Shown: positions 44,290-57,385 of the stretch, in pieces
How the letters are laid out: each line of letters opens with the position of its first letter
How positions within the stretch are numbered: the first letter of the stretch is position 1
Assembly: GCA_004352715.1 (NCBI GenBank)
Contig: SCFE01000076.1
Location: 415,045 to 479,044 of the forward strand
DNA: 64,000 nucleotides
Source: Hofstenia miamia
Lineage: Eukaryota; Xenacoelomorpha; Acoela
Reading direction: 5' to 3'
Program-made: the position numbers and the translations under genes
The notes under the pieces: model-generated
The model's input: only the letters and a program-made list of their open reading frames with translations
Told to the model about the DNA's origin: nothing
Databases searched by the model: none

Positions 44290-45010
44290 ATGCAAAAGAC
44301 GCTGAATTTGTGATAGACAAAATAAAGGAGTTGCTTGATAATGGGATCAATGTCCATATAGTTTTTTTTAATGAAGTTATTTTTTTGCATCATAAAATTA
44401 AAGAAGAAATAATGTCTCGTAATCTAGATTGAGTCAAATTTATTATCAATTTTGATCAAGCTACTTCTGTGGCAGATTTGGAGAGTTTTTTAGGGATGGC
44501 GAACTGGTATTGGGAATACCTACCAAATTATGCAGCTATAAATGAATGCTTATATTCTTTAAGCAAACATAATTTGGCAGCATTTGATACAGTGAAAAGA
44601 CTTATATCTAAAGCTACTTCAATAATTCCAGACGTTTCAAGTTTAGAATTGTCAACAGATGCTAATGATAGCTGCATTGCTGGTCATTCAGTATATTTTT
44701 TAGTCGAATTCTTCAAAAACCTGAAGCAATATGCATAAATCTGAGAAGGAAGCATTAGCCATAGTTGCTTCTGTTGAAAAAATGAATAAATTTCTTGTTG
44801 ATGGCAAATTTGTTTCAGTTGTGGATAATAAACTTGTTCACTTCTTTCAGTTACTCTAAAGTTAGTCGTTAATTAAAACAATGGCAGCTAGCATTGCTTG
44901 ATTATAGTTTTGATGTTATTCTGAGAAAAGGTACAGAGAATGTTTTTGCCGATAAGCTGTCTAGAAGTTTCTACAATGCTGCGTTATTTACTGGGCTTAA
45001 AGAATGGAAA
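44290..45010 (+). pseudogene. Second gypsy lineage: RT/RNase H remnant
   Basis: AKDAEFVIDKIKELLDNGI (about 44300-44350), an RT N-terminal block, is followed almost at once by NEVIFLHHKIKEE (about 44375) and DLESFLGMANWYWEYLPNYA (44475), the RT C-terminal and connection blocks. The RT catalytic core including YxDD is therefore deleted. RNase H follows: LELSTDANDSCIAG (44645), SEKEALAIVASVEK (44735) and LLDYSFDVILRKGTENVFADKLSR (44895-44965, with two residues more than the core motif). It is not closely related to the large gypsy family in this window. Confidence 0.8.
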
Positions 45011-45129
45011 TTTGTTCTTCGGAAAAATACTCATGGTTATCATAATGGACATGACAAAATGTTGGCTGAGCTTAAATGCCTGGGGATTTCTTGGATTGGT
45101 CTTTATGCTGATGTTTGCTGCTTTTGACA

Positions 45130-45663
45130 TCTTGTGAAGTTTGTGCTCAGTGCTCAGATAAAACTTAACTGGGCTAAGCAACCTACTGCAACTTGTCCGG
45201 TGCCTGAGAAACTTCTCAAATTATTGCATGTGATTTTGTGGGTCCACTACCCAAAACAAAGAACGGATGTTAAGAAAAGAGGTACAATCGTGTGGCATCC
45301 CCAAGGCAATGGAGTTTTTGAGTGCTTTCATCGATTGCTTTGAACCAAAATTAAATCATTGATATATGAGAAAAGACTAGAGGCTTCTCATTGGATAGAT
45401 GTACTTCCCATTGCTCTTACAGATTACAGGAAAATAGTACATAGCTCAACTCAATTTACTCTAAATGCATTTGTTTTTTGTTCAACTGCTAGTAAAGTCA
45501 GGAAAGCTAGAACAATTATTACACGAGCAAGTTGCAAAAATGCTTCACCTGGACATGATTTTCAACCAAAAACTGGAATTAAATCCCCATACTTTACCAA
45601 GAAAGGATATATTTCATTTTTAACATTTTTATCCCCAAACAGAAAGAATGCCTGTTCGTTATT
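45130..45663 (+). pseudogene. Second gypsy lineage: integrase remnant
   Basis: WHPQGNGVFECFHRLL (about 45295) corresponds to the HPQ.NG..E block with the catalytic Glu. It is followed by HWIDVLPIALTDYR (45390) and the HSSTQFTLN region (45440). Upstream only VHYPKQRT and surrounding pieces remain, so the section with the two catalytic Asp residues has been deleted. A stop lies at about 45343. The continuation is interrupted at 45678 by an hAT MITE. Confidence 0.72.
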
Positions 45664-45677
45664 TCGGTTTTGATAAG

Positions 45678-46164
45678 CAGGGGTGGAAAAAAATAAATAT
45701 ATTTGTGAAATGTATTGCAATAAATATATTTAAATACTAAACAATAAAATAATTTATTTTTCCGAACACAATTATTTTCCCTTGAGCGTCTGATGCAAAT
45801 GAAATACCGCATCTGTCATCGTATCGTTAACACATGCAGATTCTGCAATAACCAGCAAGAAAGTCAAAAAGTCGACAAGCCTTGAACGGATTCCTAGTAC
45901 TTCCGACATAGCCGAGTGTTTATTCTGTGTGATAGCAGAAAAAAACTTCTACCAATGAATGCCGAATCTCAACTATTTTTGTGTGTAAATAAACGTTTCT
46001 GGGATTTGAAATTGATCTATTCACTTTTCAAGTAGTGAAATATATTTTTCTTTGAACACAATATATGCAATATATTTAAATTATTTAATTCAGAAATTTC
46101 ACAATCAATAAAATATATCTATTTCCATTAACAATTTATTTAAATATATTTTTTTACACCCCTG
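45678..46164. mobile_element. hAT MITE, 487 bp, with perfect 8 bp target duplication
   Basis: The ends are CAGGGGTGGAAAAAAAT and ATTTTTTTACACCCCTG, inverted repeats of about 17 bases with one mismatch; CAGGGGTG/CACCCCTG is a classic hAT terminus. It is flanked on both sides by TTGATAAG (45670-45677 and 46165-46172), an exact 8 bp duplication, the hAT length. The interior is AT-rich with a moderately GC-richer centre (about 45790-45920) and no ORF, so it is non-autonomous. It inserted into the 3' part of the second gypsy relic and is therefore younger than it. Confidence 0.93.
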
Positions 46165-46172
46165 TTGATAAG

Positions 46173-46349
46173 GAGTCAAATTGAGACAGTTTAAAAGGCG
46201 TGCAATGATGTATATGTGCTTAATATTTAATTCTGTATTGTGGGAAACGATTTCCCGTAGTAGCTAAAATATATTTAATTATTTTGTAGTTATATTTCTG
46301 CTTCATATTTTGTAAAACCATAGGGTAAATTCTGGAAATCAGAGTGGCC
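46173..46349. other. Continuation of the gypsy relic flank up to a gap
   Basis: Sequence that was continuous with 45670 before the MITE insertion. No frame is recognisable. Confidence 0.5.
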
Positions 46350-47349
46350 NNNNNNNNNNNNNNNNNNNNNNNNNNNNNNNNNNNNNNNNNNNNNNNNNNN
46401 NNNNNNNNNNNNNNNNNNNNNNNNNNNNNNNNNNNNNNNNNNNNNNNNNNNNNNNNNNNNNNNNNNNNNNNNNNNNNNNNNNNNNNNNNNNNNNNNNNNN
46501 NNNNNNNNNNNNNNNNNNNNNNNNNNNNNNNNNNNNNNNNNNNNNNNNNNNNNNNNNNNNNNNNNNNNNNNNNNNNNNNNNNNNNNNNNNNNNNNNNNNN
46601 NNNNNNNNNNNNNNNNNNNNNNNNNNNNNNNNNNNNNNNNNNNNNNNNNNNNNNNNNNNNNNNNNNNNNNNNNNNNNNNNNNNNNNNNNNNNNNNNNNNN
46701 NNNNNNNNNNNNNNNNNNNNNNNNNNNNNNNNNNNNNNNNNNNNNNNNNNNNNNNNNNNNNNNNNNNNNNNNNNNNNNNNNNNNNNNNNNNNNNNNNNNN
46801 NNNNNNNNNNNNNNNNNNNNNNNNNNNNNNNNNNNNNNNNNNNNNNNNNNNNNNNNNNNNNNNNNNNNNNNNNNNNNNNNNNNNNNNNNNNNNNNNNNNN
46901 NNNNNNNNNNNNNNNNNNNNNNNNNNNNNNNNNNNNNNNNNNNNNNNNNNNNNNNNNNNNNNNNNNNNNNNNNNNNNNNNNNNNNNNNNNNNNNNNNNNN
47001 NNNNNNNNNNNNNNNNNNNNNNNNNNNNNNNNNNNNNNNNNNNNNNNNNNNNNNNNNNNNNNNNNNNNNNNNNNNNNNNNNNNNNNNNNNNNNNNNNNNN
47101 NNNNNNNNNNNNNNNNNNNNNNNNNNNNNNNNNNNNNNNNNNNNNNNNNNNNNNNNNNNNNNNNNNNNNNNNNNNNNNNNNNNNNNNNNNNNNNNNNNNN
47201 NNNNNNNNNNNNNNNNNNNNNNNNNNNNNNNNNNNNNNNNNNNNNNNNNNNNNNNNNNNNNNNNNNNNNNNNNNNNNNNNNNNNNNNNNNNNNNNNNNNN
47301 NNNNNNNNNNNNNNNNNNNNNNNNNNNNNNNNNNNNNNNNNNNNNNNNN
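46350..47349. other. Assembly gap (1000 N) followed by (TA)n
   Basis: Exactly 1000 N, then alternating TA at 47351-47404. The IYIYIY frames here are not genes. Confidence 0.99.
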
Positions 47350-47404
47350 CAATATATATATATATATATATACATATATATATGTATATATATATATATA
47401 TATA

Positions 47405-48580
47405 TTGTGAAATTTTATTCTTATTTCATCATGATTCACTATCCTTGACAGTAATTATTTCAATGATTAGAATCATCAGCATGTCTTCCTGATATATATA
47501 TGCCTGAATATATCTATAATGCATCCATAAGCCATGCAATTGATTAACATTAATTTATTTAGGTTTGGGAAGTGTTGATGACGCAAACATCATCTCAACA
47601 CACAGTGCAGATGTTAATGAATTAATTAACCATAATCCATTGCTCAGCATGATGTTGTGGTGGTCAAAATTACACACAGTGCAACAAACTCTCCTCTAGT
47701 TGTTATTTACTGATTTTAGATTTTACACTGTTGAAAGAGTTAATGAGAATTCAGAGTCGCATGAAATACTATAAGTTGTTCATAATAATTAAACATTTAA
47801 TTATTAGGTTAATCAGTGACTGAATTTACACTCTCTTCTTCATCTGACATCTGTGATATAAGCATTTTTAATTGTATAATGATTGTCTATTTAATTAATT
47901 AGTAACAGTGTATAATAACAAGAATTAAACTTAACATTTCTGAATCAAACAAATAAACTTGCATGATCACAAAGTCAACCACAAATCATCTGATGAAAAA
48001 TTTAGATAATGTAATTAGAATTATTTATTGGGGCTTTAAAAATTTAGATATAATCCAAAACTGATATTAAATTGCACCATTTATGATCATCAGCAAAGTC
48101 ATTATTACAATTGCTAATTTTAGACTTTTAGCTAATAACTTTCATTTAATTATCCAATAAATTAACTAATGCAAAATAACAACAAAACTCTACTAAAAGT
48201 TTATTGTTAATGAATTTTGATACAACTCAGTTTCCCTTCATGATTATCAACTGATTACATTGAAAAGACTAAAATTACTTACAGGTCTAACAATATTTTC
48301 TTGATCAGAAAATCATTTCAAATTTTTAAATTTCTATTAAGACTCATTTCAGTCAAAAGCCATGCAAATGACTTTCAGCCAATCTTTTTTTGCTGTATTC
48401 TTTTAAGTGATCAGTTTTGTTACATTGGTTGAAAATTAAAGATTTTTACAAACAAAATATCTAAACAAAATTGTTATTTATTGCTTTGTTGCACTTGGTC
48501 AGAATAGGTGCCTTTATGTTTGAACCTTTCTACTTTAGGTGAGGCTGACAAGAATGCCCTCAAGCTTGCATACTTTCACA
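47405..48580. other. AT-rich DNA, no feature recognised
   Basis: No open frame of note, no repeat shared with the rest of the window that I could detect. Confidence 0.5.
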
Positions 48581-48582
48581 AT

Positions 48583-48583
48583 G

Positions 48584-48628
<45 letters not shown>

Positions 48629-48728
48629 NNNNNNNNNNNNNNNNNNNNNNNNNNNNNNNNNNNNNNNNNNNNNNNNNNNNNNNNNNNNNNNNNNNNNNNN
48701 NNNNNNNNNNNNNNNNNNNNNNNNNNNN

Positions 48729-48773
<45 letters not shown>

Positions 48774-48774
48774 C
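48583..48774. repeat. (TA)n microsatellite with 100 N gap
   Basis: TA runs on both sides of the gap at 48629-48728 show that the gap is an unresolved microsatellite. Confidence 0.97.
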
Positions 48775-49559
48775 ACAGGCTTTGAGTTACTCAGACTGAG
48801 TGTGAGTTTTATGTTTTGAGTTTGCATTCAAGTGTTTTTTAAAGAAAATTCCAAGTTTGATTGAGAATTTTTTACCTTTCCAAGTTTCTAGGGTAAAAAA
48901 CATTAATTTTACAAAAATACTTAGCTATCAAATAGTTATTTGCCATTGGCAAAGGAATTGAAATATAAAATAATTTAATTTTTTAGTATTTTCAAGTATA
49001 TTTTCAATTGAATTTAAATTCAAGTTTTGATTATTTCTCTTCTGAATTTTTCCAATCAAGTTTTGAGAGCTTATTCAAGTTCAAGTTCTTAACATTCTGA
49101 GTATGTGAGAAAAAAATATATATATATACCTATAAGCCCTTAAAAATTAACACTCTGTGAGACAGTGCCAACATCTGATGTAATGCAAATGTAATCAATT
49201 TTTTTCACTTTATATGATTAGTGTGGATATTTTAATATAATTATTGTGTTCATTTGGATAATTTTATTTTTTTCATGGATTAGTAATAATTTTTTTAAAA
49301 AGTGGCAATAAACCAATTACATGAAGCTCTGTGTCTTTTTATCATTCTTTGTATTTTTATGTTAAATTCCAATATTTTTTTAGTATTATTAGTTGTTCTA
49401 GAGTATCTCTGATACTAACTTGGATGAAATGAGTACAGGTCAGACCAATTCCTACTATATGATTGCAATGAAATTTACTGTAAAACCTCTAAATAAGGAG
49501 GCTGACATAGAATATGCATCTACTCAACTATAGCAGGAACTATATGCTATAGCACTTAG
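48775..49559. other. AT-rich DNA, no feature recognised
   Basis: Short TA run at 49117-49128; otherwise nothing to report. Confidence 0.5.
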
Positions 49560-50715
49560 TGTAGCATAATCCAAAGCATAGTGCTGCTGATGAAGGAAGA
49601 AGATCAGATGATTAGTTGAAACTAAGATCAAATTATGATTATTAATTAAAAAACAATTTAAGTTTAATTATCAGATTATCTTTGTAAATGCAACTAAGTA
49701 TTAATATAGCAAATTAGTACTTGTTGTCAAATTTGACCAAATGAAGGGGGCAAATTCGCTTCCATTATTTTTAGCCATTTTTGGCAGATGGTACAAATTT
49801 GAAATTCAAATGACAGGTAAGTATTTGAAAGTTAACTATAAATATGTGAGAGATCATTTTGGAAATTGTTGAAGTAAATTCTTCAGAAATCTTATCTTTA
49901 GATTTTATATCAGTTTGCTTATTTATACAAAATGTCAAGCTAAACAGTAAATGCAGTAGTAGTGGTTTGGGCACACATTGGGAGTGACAGAAGGGTCCTT
50001 GATCCAAACCATGAACCTGCATTTATTTTAGGTATATGAATAGGAGTTTTTTCCCTGTTTAGCTGGCTACCAATTCTTTTGTTTACATGTATCTAATAAT
50101 TGATATCAGCAATAGGGCTGGATAGCCTACCATAGGTTATACATATATTATCTTATAGACTTAGGTGACCCATAATAGACTGATAAATAGACCAAGCATG
50201 TATAATAGTTATTTAAATGTAAGGTAGGAAGCTGCAAGTTATTATGTAACTTATTTTAATTAAATTATTTAAAGCCAATAGTTTTTGGTAATGGCTAAAG
50301 TAATAGTTATTAAACAGCTAGTGACATTGCAAGGTTGCAACATGACATAAATACACATTACAAATTGAGTTTAAGTCAGTTACAAATAGCATTGAGAACT
50401 ACACTGAGTAAGGATAGGGAACACATAAGAACATTGTTGAGCTGAGGTTTGGAACCACTTAATCAGCAATGGAAACACAACTGAGGTGATTCAGGGATCA
50501 GAGTTGGCTGGAGGCCATACCCAAATCACAGAGCAGAGCTATGATGGTGGGGTACCTAAACAGTATCCAGTTAATTTAGATAAGTGAAGATTAACCAAAA
50601 CAGATACAACAATGGAGTAAATAGTTAACATATGTACATCCCTACCCACTTAGAACAAAGAACAATGATTTAAAAAAATAACTTAATCTATGTTAATGCT
50701 TGGTAGCAGATGCTA
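49560..50715 (+). mobile_element. Solo LTR of the large gypsy family, diverged, 1156 bp
   Basis: It starts TGTAGCATAATCC and ends GGTAGCAGATGCTACA, aligning in plus orientation with the complete LTR at 38908-40031 (start TGTAGCATCATCC, end GGTAGAGGATGTTACA). Colinear words include ATGTCAAGCTAA (about 49933), TAGTAGTGGT.TGG (about 49956), AATGTAAGGTAGGAAGCTG (about 50217) and TGAGCTGAGGT (about 50440). It is flanked by TTAG on both sides (49556-49559 and 50716-50719), a 4 bp target duplication. No internal sequence is present, so it is the product of LTR-LTR recombination. The 83-codon minus-strand frame inside it is incidental. Confidence 0.82.
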
Positions 50716-50719
50716 CATT

Positions 50720-52937
50720 AGCTTTTAGCAGACATCTTAATCAATTTTTGACATAAAATCTAATAAAACAACTCTAGAAAAGCTATGCAATGTAGTTCTT
50801 GTTCTATGGATCACTCTTCTTTCAAAATTTTGCAAAATTTAATATTTCAGTTAGAGAACCCCATTTTTTTAGAAAGTGCAAAAAAACAGTAATTGATTCA
50901 CATATTTCTATCAATTACTTATTGGATGTTGTAGAAATTTTGGAAATATTGGCAAAACTGACCATCTAAACATAGACTATTTTAACAGAAAATGTAAATT
51001 TTTGAATTTTTTTAAAGCTGAAATTATGCACATTAATTAGAAAAGATGCAACATAAAAAGGATCATATATTAGATATTAATATGACAAATGTGGCTCTTA
51101 AATTCCAAAATGTGAAAGTACCATCCTTTTTATAAAAATTGAACTATGTTCAATAAAATAGCATGGTTATATTATTCTTTTATAAAACACTTCACCACAT
51201 TAAAATTGCAAAAAAACAGAGTGCCACATATAAATTTTTTTATATAGACAGAGCAACACATATAAAAGGCAGATTTTAGACAGAGCATCTGATATAAATT
51301 CTATCAAAGATAATATAGAGCCAAAATTTTTTTTGATTTTATGGTATACTGCCAGAAATTTCTTACTTTTGCAGTTAGGGTTGCTGCATGTGACTAGACT
51401 AATTATATAACAATTAGTTTGCAAGAAAGATTAGGAACATTTTTTAAGCAGAAATAGTGTATATAATTACTATGAATTTCTGCACATCTATCTATTTGCT
51501 TAGTATATAGATTTGGGGAATATATTATTTAATGAAATTGTAGAACACATCATAATAAAAAATGTGTCTTATTAAACCAATGTTTTAAAAATTTCAGTGG
51601 TTAGGACCTCACTTATTTGTTAGCTATAACCATCACAGTTAGCAACCCACATTCCATCAGAAAAACAAAGATATCAGTAATTTGCCATTGTAACAAAGTA
51701 ACAGTAAAGATCCACCAAGGACTCACTTCCAATGATGACCAAATCACATAGCTTCATGCTCAAGTGGTATCTATGAAGATAATTCCTAACTTGCAAAGGT
51801 GCTACCTTTTGTGTCTCTAGTTGTCAATTTCTAGCTCAATAAAATGTTTCTCATCATTTCTTATTCCTCAGTTCATTCAATAATAATAACAGCATGTAAT
51901 TGCCATGCATTCATATTTGCCAGTGGCTTGTTATCATCACAATGTAAGGTGTTAAGTGCTTGTTCAAGTTGCAATTGATTGATAAAAAGTTCTTATTCCC
52001 TAACCATAGTCATACATGTAAATTAATGTGGTCCACTATCTGGGCTGTCTGATGGAATAAAGCATGTTGTTGCCCTAAACTCACAAGGAGTAACTCCCAA
52101 ATTGCTTACACTTTTGCAATAGCAGTTTCCCTTGCAAAATTATAGAGCAATAATGCATCACACAATTTCAAGGGGACAAACAAATAGTGATAAAATCACC
52201 TATATCAATCTGAGCAATATTTAGCTTGAAATTGCAGAATCAAATAAAATAAAAAATTAAGGGCACCAGTGACTCTACATTAGTATGTCTTCCTCTCTTG
52301 CATCTAAATAATCACCAACTACTAAATCCTCATTCTCAGATGAAAATATTTATAAACAATACCTTTTGCAAAATCCCCAGCATTATTTAGGAAAATATTG
52401 CTATCTTAAATGTATTCATTAAGCACATCAATGTTCAAGATATGACATTTTCAAAAATGAGCAGAATTTAAGTAGTAGTATTGAAATTTTGAATTTGGCT
52501 GCCTAATACGGAAATTGCTGATATATTTAATGCATTGGAATCTACTATTAGTTGAGTTATGTCTGCTTATGTCCTTTATTTCTTTAATGACAAGATTGTT
52601 CAGTTTCTCTATTGTTTCTGAGCCATAGTGAAATGGTATCCACACTTAGTTTGCTGAGAACTCAGTTCACTAAGAAATATTGGTTGAAATCCAGTTGATT
52701 CCATTATTAACTTTTATAACACATCTTGCAATTAAATATACTAATATGTATTTCATATTGATAGCTATTATTAAAATGATATGCAAAATTGAATGCACTT
52801 CTCAGGAGTTGAACCTGCAATCATACATACTGAATAATACAGTTCCATACAACATGAATCCTCAAACATATATATATTTATATATTATAGCAATTTATTA
52901 AATATATGTTTCTCCCAAAAATCAATTGCTTTCATAA
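50720..52937. other. AT-rich DNA, no gene recognised
   Basis: Frames at 51200-51424, 52451-52645 and 52680-52901 are short and without motifs. Confidence 0.5.
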
Positions 52938-53213
52938 TTATTGGATATATGAAATCTCCATTAAATTCAACCTAATGGTAGCCAATTGAAAACCAGTGGC
53001 ATCCTTGTTTGGAATGCCAACCCAAAATATTCCAACATTCTTTTGAGTCATCAGCATCTGTAACTGGATTTGCACATGGTACTTGGGGGTTAACTTAAAA
53101 GAATCATCATAATAGATCACTCTATTGCTCTTTTCAAGACACTTTACTTCAATGACATAGTCATGTGAAATCCCATTAGGAGTGGCTGCCAAAATCAGGT
53201 ATATTTTACACAA
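52938..53213 (-). pseudogene. YqaJ-like (lambda-exonuclease-type) nuclease domain fragment
   Basis: The 91-residue frame reads ILAATPNGIS, then VIEVKCLEKS, then KYHVQIQLQMLMTQ. This is the order of the YqaJ/lambda-exonuclease PD-(D/E)xK core: S/A-x-P-D-G, then E-V-K-C, then H/Y-x-x-Q-x-Q-x-Q-M. The position that is normally Asp in PDG is Asn here, so catalysis is doubtful; Glu and Lys of ExK are kept. Such domains resect double-stranded DNA in viral recombination and are also common in animal mobile-element proteins. The N-terminal half of the domain was not found upstream, so this is a fragment. Confidence 0.6.
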
Positions 53214-55570
53214 ATATAAACCACATTTGTTAATATAATATAATGATGATTAAGCTGCATATAATTTTCATGTTAATTTATGTATAACTATAAATATTAT
53301 CTGCATATAATAATTTTGTTTTAGTACTAGCCTTCAAAAATGCACAATTTTGTAAATTTATAGCAAAGTTTGAGAAACTCATTGAATGTGAAAAATCTGA
53401 TGCATTAGTGGAAGCCTTTGCAAAAGACAGGCACATTTTTCTCCAATAGCATTTGACATCTGTTGTAGAGGATTCAACACTTCAACAATACAACCACATA
53501 ATAAATGCAACTACATGTTTACATCCCCCTGCTTAGGCAACACAGCTTTTACACATTGCAGACAATATCTCCAAATGTCTTTCATAGACTTCAATAATGC
53601 ATTTATTTGGAGAGGAGCTGACCTTGTGTTCAGGGGTAATTAAACATTGAACTGTATGGCAATCCTGAATTTGCTGCAACTCTATGGAACTGATTGCCCC
53701 TTCTCTCTAATTTGGGTGCATTTAATTGCATAATTTAGTATTTGCAACCCCTGGTTGGCTATAAATAACAGATATGTAAAAAATGATTCAAGCATTAAGT
53801 CATTCATCATTAGCAAATGTATTGATGTTGCTTTTATCATAACTATACTAAATTATTGCAAAGCTTCATTAAAGCTTAATTTATAGCAAAAGCCCATATC
53901 TCTATTGTTTGCAGTTAGTGGAAATAGCCAATTATATATCTGAAATATGGATAATGGTTTTGCTCACTCTAAAAAAACCAATTTCAAGTTACTTCAGAGC
54001 TAAATTAGTTGAACATAAGACAAGACATAATCTCAGATGTCAATTAACAAAAAATCTAAGTTTCAATAATTTTTCAGATATTGGGTTTTGCCTGCTCAAG
54101 ACAGTACAAATAAATATTAATGCTTAATGTAAGTATTTTCCTAGAAATTTCTGTACATTCTGTATTTAAGTGGTCAGAAATGACATCAAACCAATCAAAG
54201 CCCATAATAGGTTTAAAACAAAAGAGGTAATATTAAAAAATCTAGGAAATTTTAAGAACTGGCAACCAATTTTTTGAAAATTTCCTATACAACTTATACA
54301 AAAATTAGATATTTTAAAACAATTCAAAATTTTATTAAAATCCCCCATTTTCAATGTTTTTTCAATAAGGATGGTATGTTATATAACCAATCTATCTTGC
54401 TAAAAGCCAATTGCTGTTGATGAAGCAAAATCAATTTTCTGCATAGCAATAGCCTTATAAAGAATTTGTTTGATATTGTTTCAATGGGACAAATGTTTAT
54501 CTTAATTCAGGAAATCATCAATGGGTTAGAAACAATATAGCAATTGTAAATAAATTCAAAATATCCTAAAAATTTTATTTTTTCATGTATATATATATAT
54601 ATCTATATATCTATAAGTTTACATATAATAGGTATAATTATTACAGAGTCACTCAGGGAAATAGTGCCCTTTTTCTATTAATTACATTATTTTTGTAATT
54701 TGTAATTTCTGGTGATTTCCTCATTATGTACTTTTTATTTTCAAGCCTAATTCATGAAGCAAAAGTAATGTCCCCTCAATTGGTGCTAACATGCTACTGC
54801 TCAATTTAATTTGTGAGGGAAAATCATGATTTTGTATAAATGTCAGAGACACTGATGAGAAAGGGCAATTGATTTTATCTCACCAAAACTGTGTTTGCTT
54901 TGTTTTACTATTATTATATTTACTCTGATGGTTGTGATGATAATTGCTTAAGTTTCCAGCAACCATTTGGGAGTCACTCTTTTGTGCTGGGGATGACAAC
55001 TAGTTCCTAGACAGTAGCAGTCCAAATTGTGGACTTCATTAGGTTATAGCTATGGTTACATATAGATATAAAAACCTTTAGTTCAAATTCAACATGAACA
55101 GACACTTATTATTGATTACACTCTGATGATATTATGCCATTGGCTAGCATGAATGCACAGTAATTACATGTTATTTTTACATGAGCTGAGAGATAATAGA
55201 ACAACTGAGACGGTTTATTGAGCTAGATAATAATACATGAGACAAATAGGGTAGCACCTTTCAAGCAAGTTTACAAACCTCTCTTCTTGGATATCACTCT
55301 GGCATGAAGCCATACAAATTGGTCATCTTTGACATTTTCTTTCTAAGCAGTTACTAGTTACCTGGATGAATTACAGATGTTTTCTATTTGTTTATTTTTC
55401 ACTAGTATCAGTGCCACTACAAGATGGTCACACTTGCAACCTTCTGCTGTGACATTAAGTTCCCCAGTGCTGTTCTAGTTCCAGCCCCTGATTCTACATT
55501 ATTTGAATTCAATATTGAAAAGTGTAGTGACTTGAAATGTTTTGTTTAGCAATGCAAAATTATATTGCAA
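53214..55570. other. AT-rich DNA, no gene recognised
   Basis: A plus-strand frame at about 53332-53540 (KFEKLIECEKSDALVEAFAK) is open apart from one stop and reads like protein, but I do not recognise it. A TA run lies at 54588-54620. Confidence 0.45.
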
Positions 55571-57385
55571 TAATTAGAATAACTATATGAAAGTTTTGCT
55601 TAATTCTTATATTGATAACAATAATCTAAAAGGACTTTCAGCATTCATTAAGGTCAAATTATAAAATAAACCACAATAACATATATTGTGGCTATTTGAC
55701 AAATAATTATCACTGTCTTCTCGTCGACAGTTATTGGCTTTTAGCAAGATAGATTGGCAATTAAGTGTACCATAGTTGGTACTTTTTATCAACATATGAA
55801 ATCTTGATACCAACATAGACAACCATTGAGATGGTTGGTACTTTTTATCAGGGAACATGAATAAGTCATACATGAATAAGTCATACAGGAATAAGTCATA
55901 CAGGAATAAGTCATACAGGAATAAGTCCTACAGCAATAAGTCCTACATGATTAAATCCTACGCTATTACTATTAATGATTTTAATTCTCTGAAATTCATT
56001 CATTTTTTTTTGTTTGGATTTTTTGTAATAATTTATTGTTTTTTGGTAATTAAATTTTTCCATTGCCACTCTAAGTTTCCTTTGCTGTAGTTTGGTAATT
56101 ACACTAAATGTTTCAACTACTTAGGAATTATACATTAATGTAATGCACATTAAAGGCGAAGAGCTGTTCAATTTATTTATGAAAATAAGGACCTGCATAT
56201 TATCATCAGAGATGGTAGTGTTCCACACAACACGAATCTGCAAATATTTTAATGAACATTGATTTAGATATCATTTGAATAGTTAAATTCTACTTAAATA
56301 CGCAATCAAAAAGGAAGAAACTATGTATAAATAATAAATAAAGCAGTTGCAATAAAAGGAAAAATTCATAGATTTGCTATAAACCTACAATCATCCGTAC
56401 AAATGCACAGTTGTGCTTACCAATATGCAAGACAAATCATATTTAAGGGAACACATTTCTACTATGAAAACATTTAATANTAATTAGAATAACTATATGA
56501 AAGTTTTGCTTAATTCTTATATTGATAACAATAATCTAAAAGGACTTTCAGCATTCATTAAGGTCAAATTATAAAATAAACCACAATAACATATATTGTG
56601 GCTATTTGACAAATAATTATCACTGTCTTCTCGTCGACAGTTATTGGCTTTTAGCAAGATAGATTGGCAATTAAGTGTACCATAGTTGGTACTTTTTATC
56701 AACATATGAAATCTTGATACCAACATAGACAACCATTGAGATGGTTGGTACTTTTTATCAGGGAACATGAATAAGTCATACATGAATAAGTCATACAGGA
56801 ATAAGTCATACAGGAATAAGTCATACAGGAATAAGTCCTACAGCAATAAGTCCTACATGATTAAATCCTACGCTATTACTATTAATGATTTTAATTCTCT
56901 GAAATTCATTCATTTTTTTTTGTTTGGATTTTTTGTAATAATTTATTGTTTTTTGGTAATTAAATTTTTCCATTGCCACTCTAAGTTTCCTTTGCTGTAG
57001 TTTGGTAATTACACTAAATGTTTCAACTACTTAGGAATTATACATTAATGTAATGCACATTAAAGGCGAAGAGCTGTTCAATTTATTTATGAAAATAAGG
57101 ACCTGCATATTATCATCAGAGATGGTAGTGTTCCACACAACACGAATCTGCAAATATTTTAATGAACATTGATTTAGATATCATTTGAATAGTTAAATTC
57201 TACTTAAATACGCAATCAAAAAGGAAGAAACTATGTATAAATAATAAATAAAGCAGTTGCAATAAAAGGAAAAATTCATAGATTTGCTATACTACAATCA
57301 TCCGTACAAATGCACAGCTGTGCTTACCAATATGCAAGACAAATCATATTTAAGGGAACACATTTCTACTATGAAAACATTTAAT
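55571..57385 (+). repeat. Direct duplication of 900 bp around a single N (assembly overlap)
   Basis: 55571-56479 and 56481-57385 are the same sequence with very few differences (one AAAC segment missing near 57290, one substitution near 57318), joined by a single N at 56480. It is most simply two contig ends that overlap. Confidence 0.9.
55857..55968 (+). repeat. 15 bp tandem repeat, AATAAGTCATACAGG type
   Basis: Seven to eight units of AATAAGTC(A/C)TACAGG with internal variation; repeated at 56767-56878 by the overlap duplication. The related inverted array is GTAGGACTTATTCCT at about 57660-57720 (and 58358-58418). The frame reading (NKSYR)n is a by-product. The flank TTGGTACTTTTTATCA occurs on its left side twice. 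Confidence 0.85.

Noticed and set aside
49588-49630. CTGATGA...GAAAC resembling a hammerhead ribozyme core in the solo LTR
   Set aside because: No stem II or stem III pairing can be drawn; the motif alone is expected by chance.
55857-56090. Frame encoding (NKSYR)n, and the possibility of a CRISPR-like array
   Set aside because: It is a 15 bp minisatellite without unique spacers in a eukaryotic sequence; the protein is a by-product of repeat length divisible by three.
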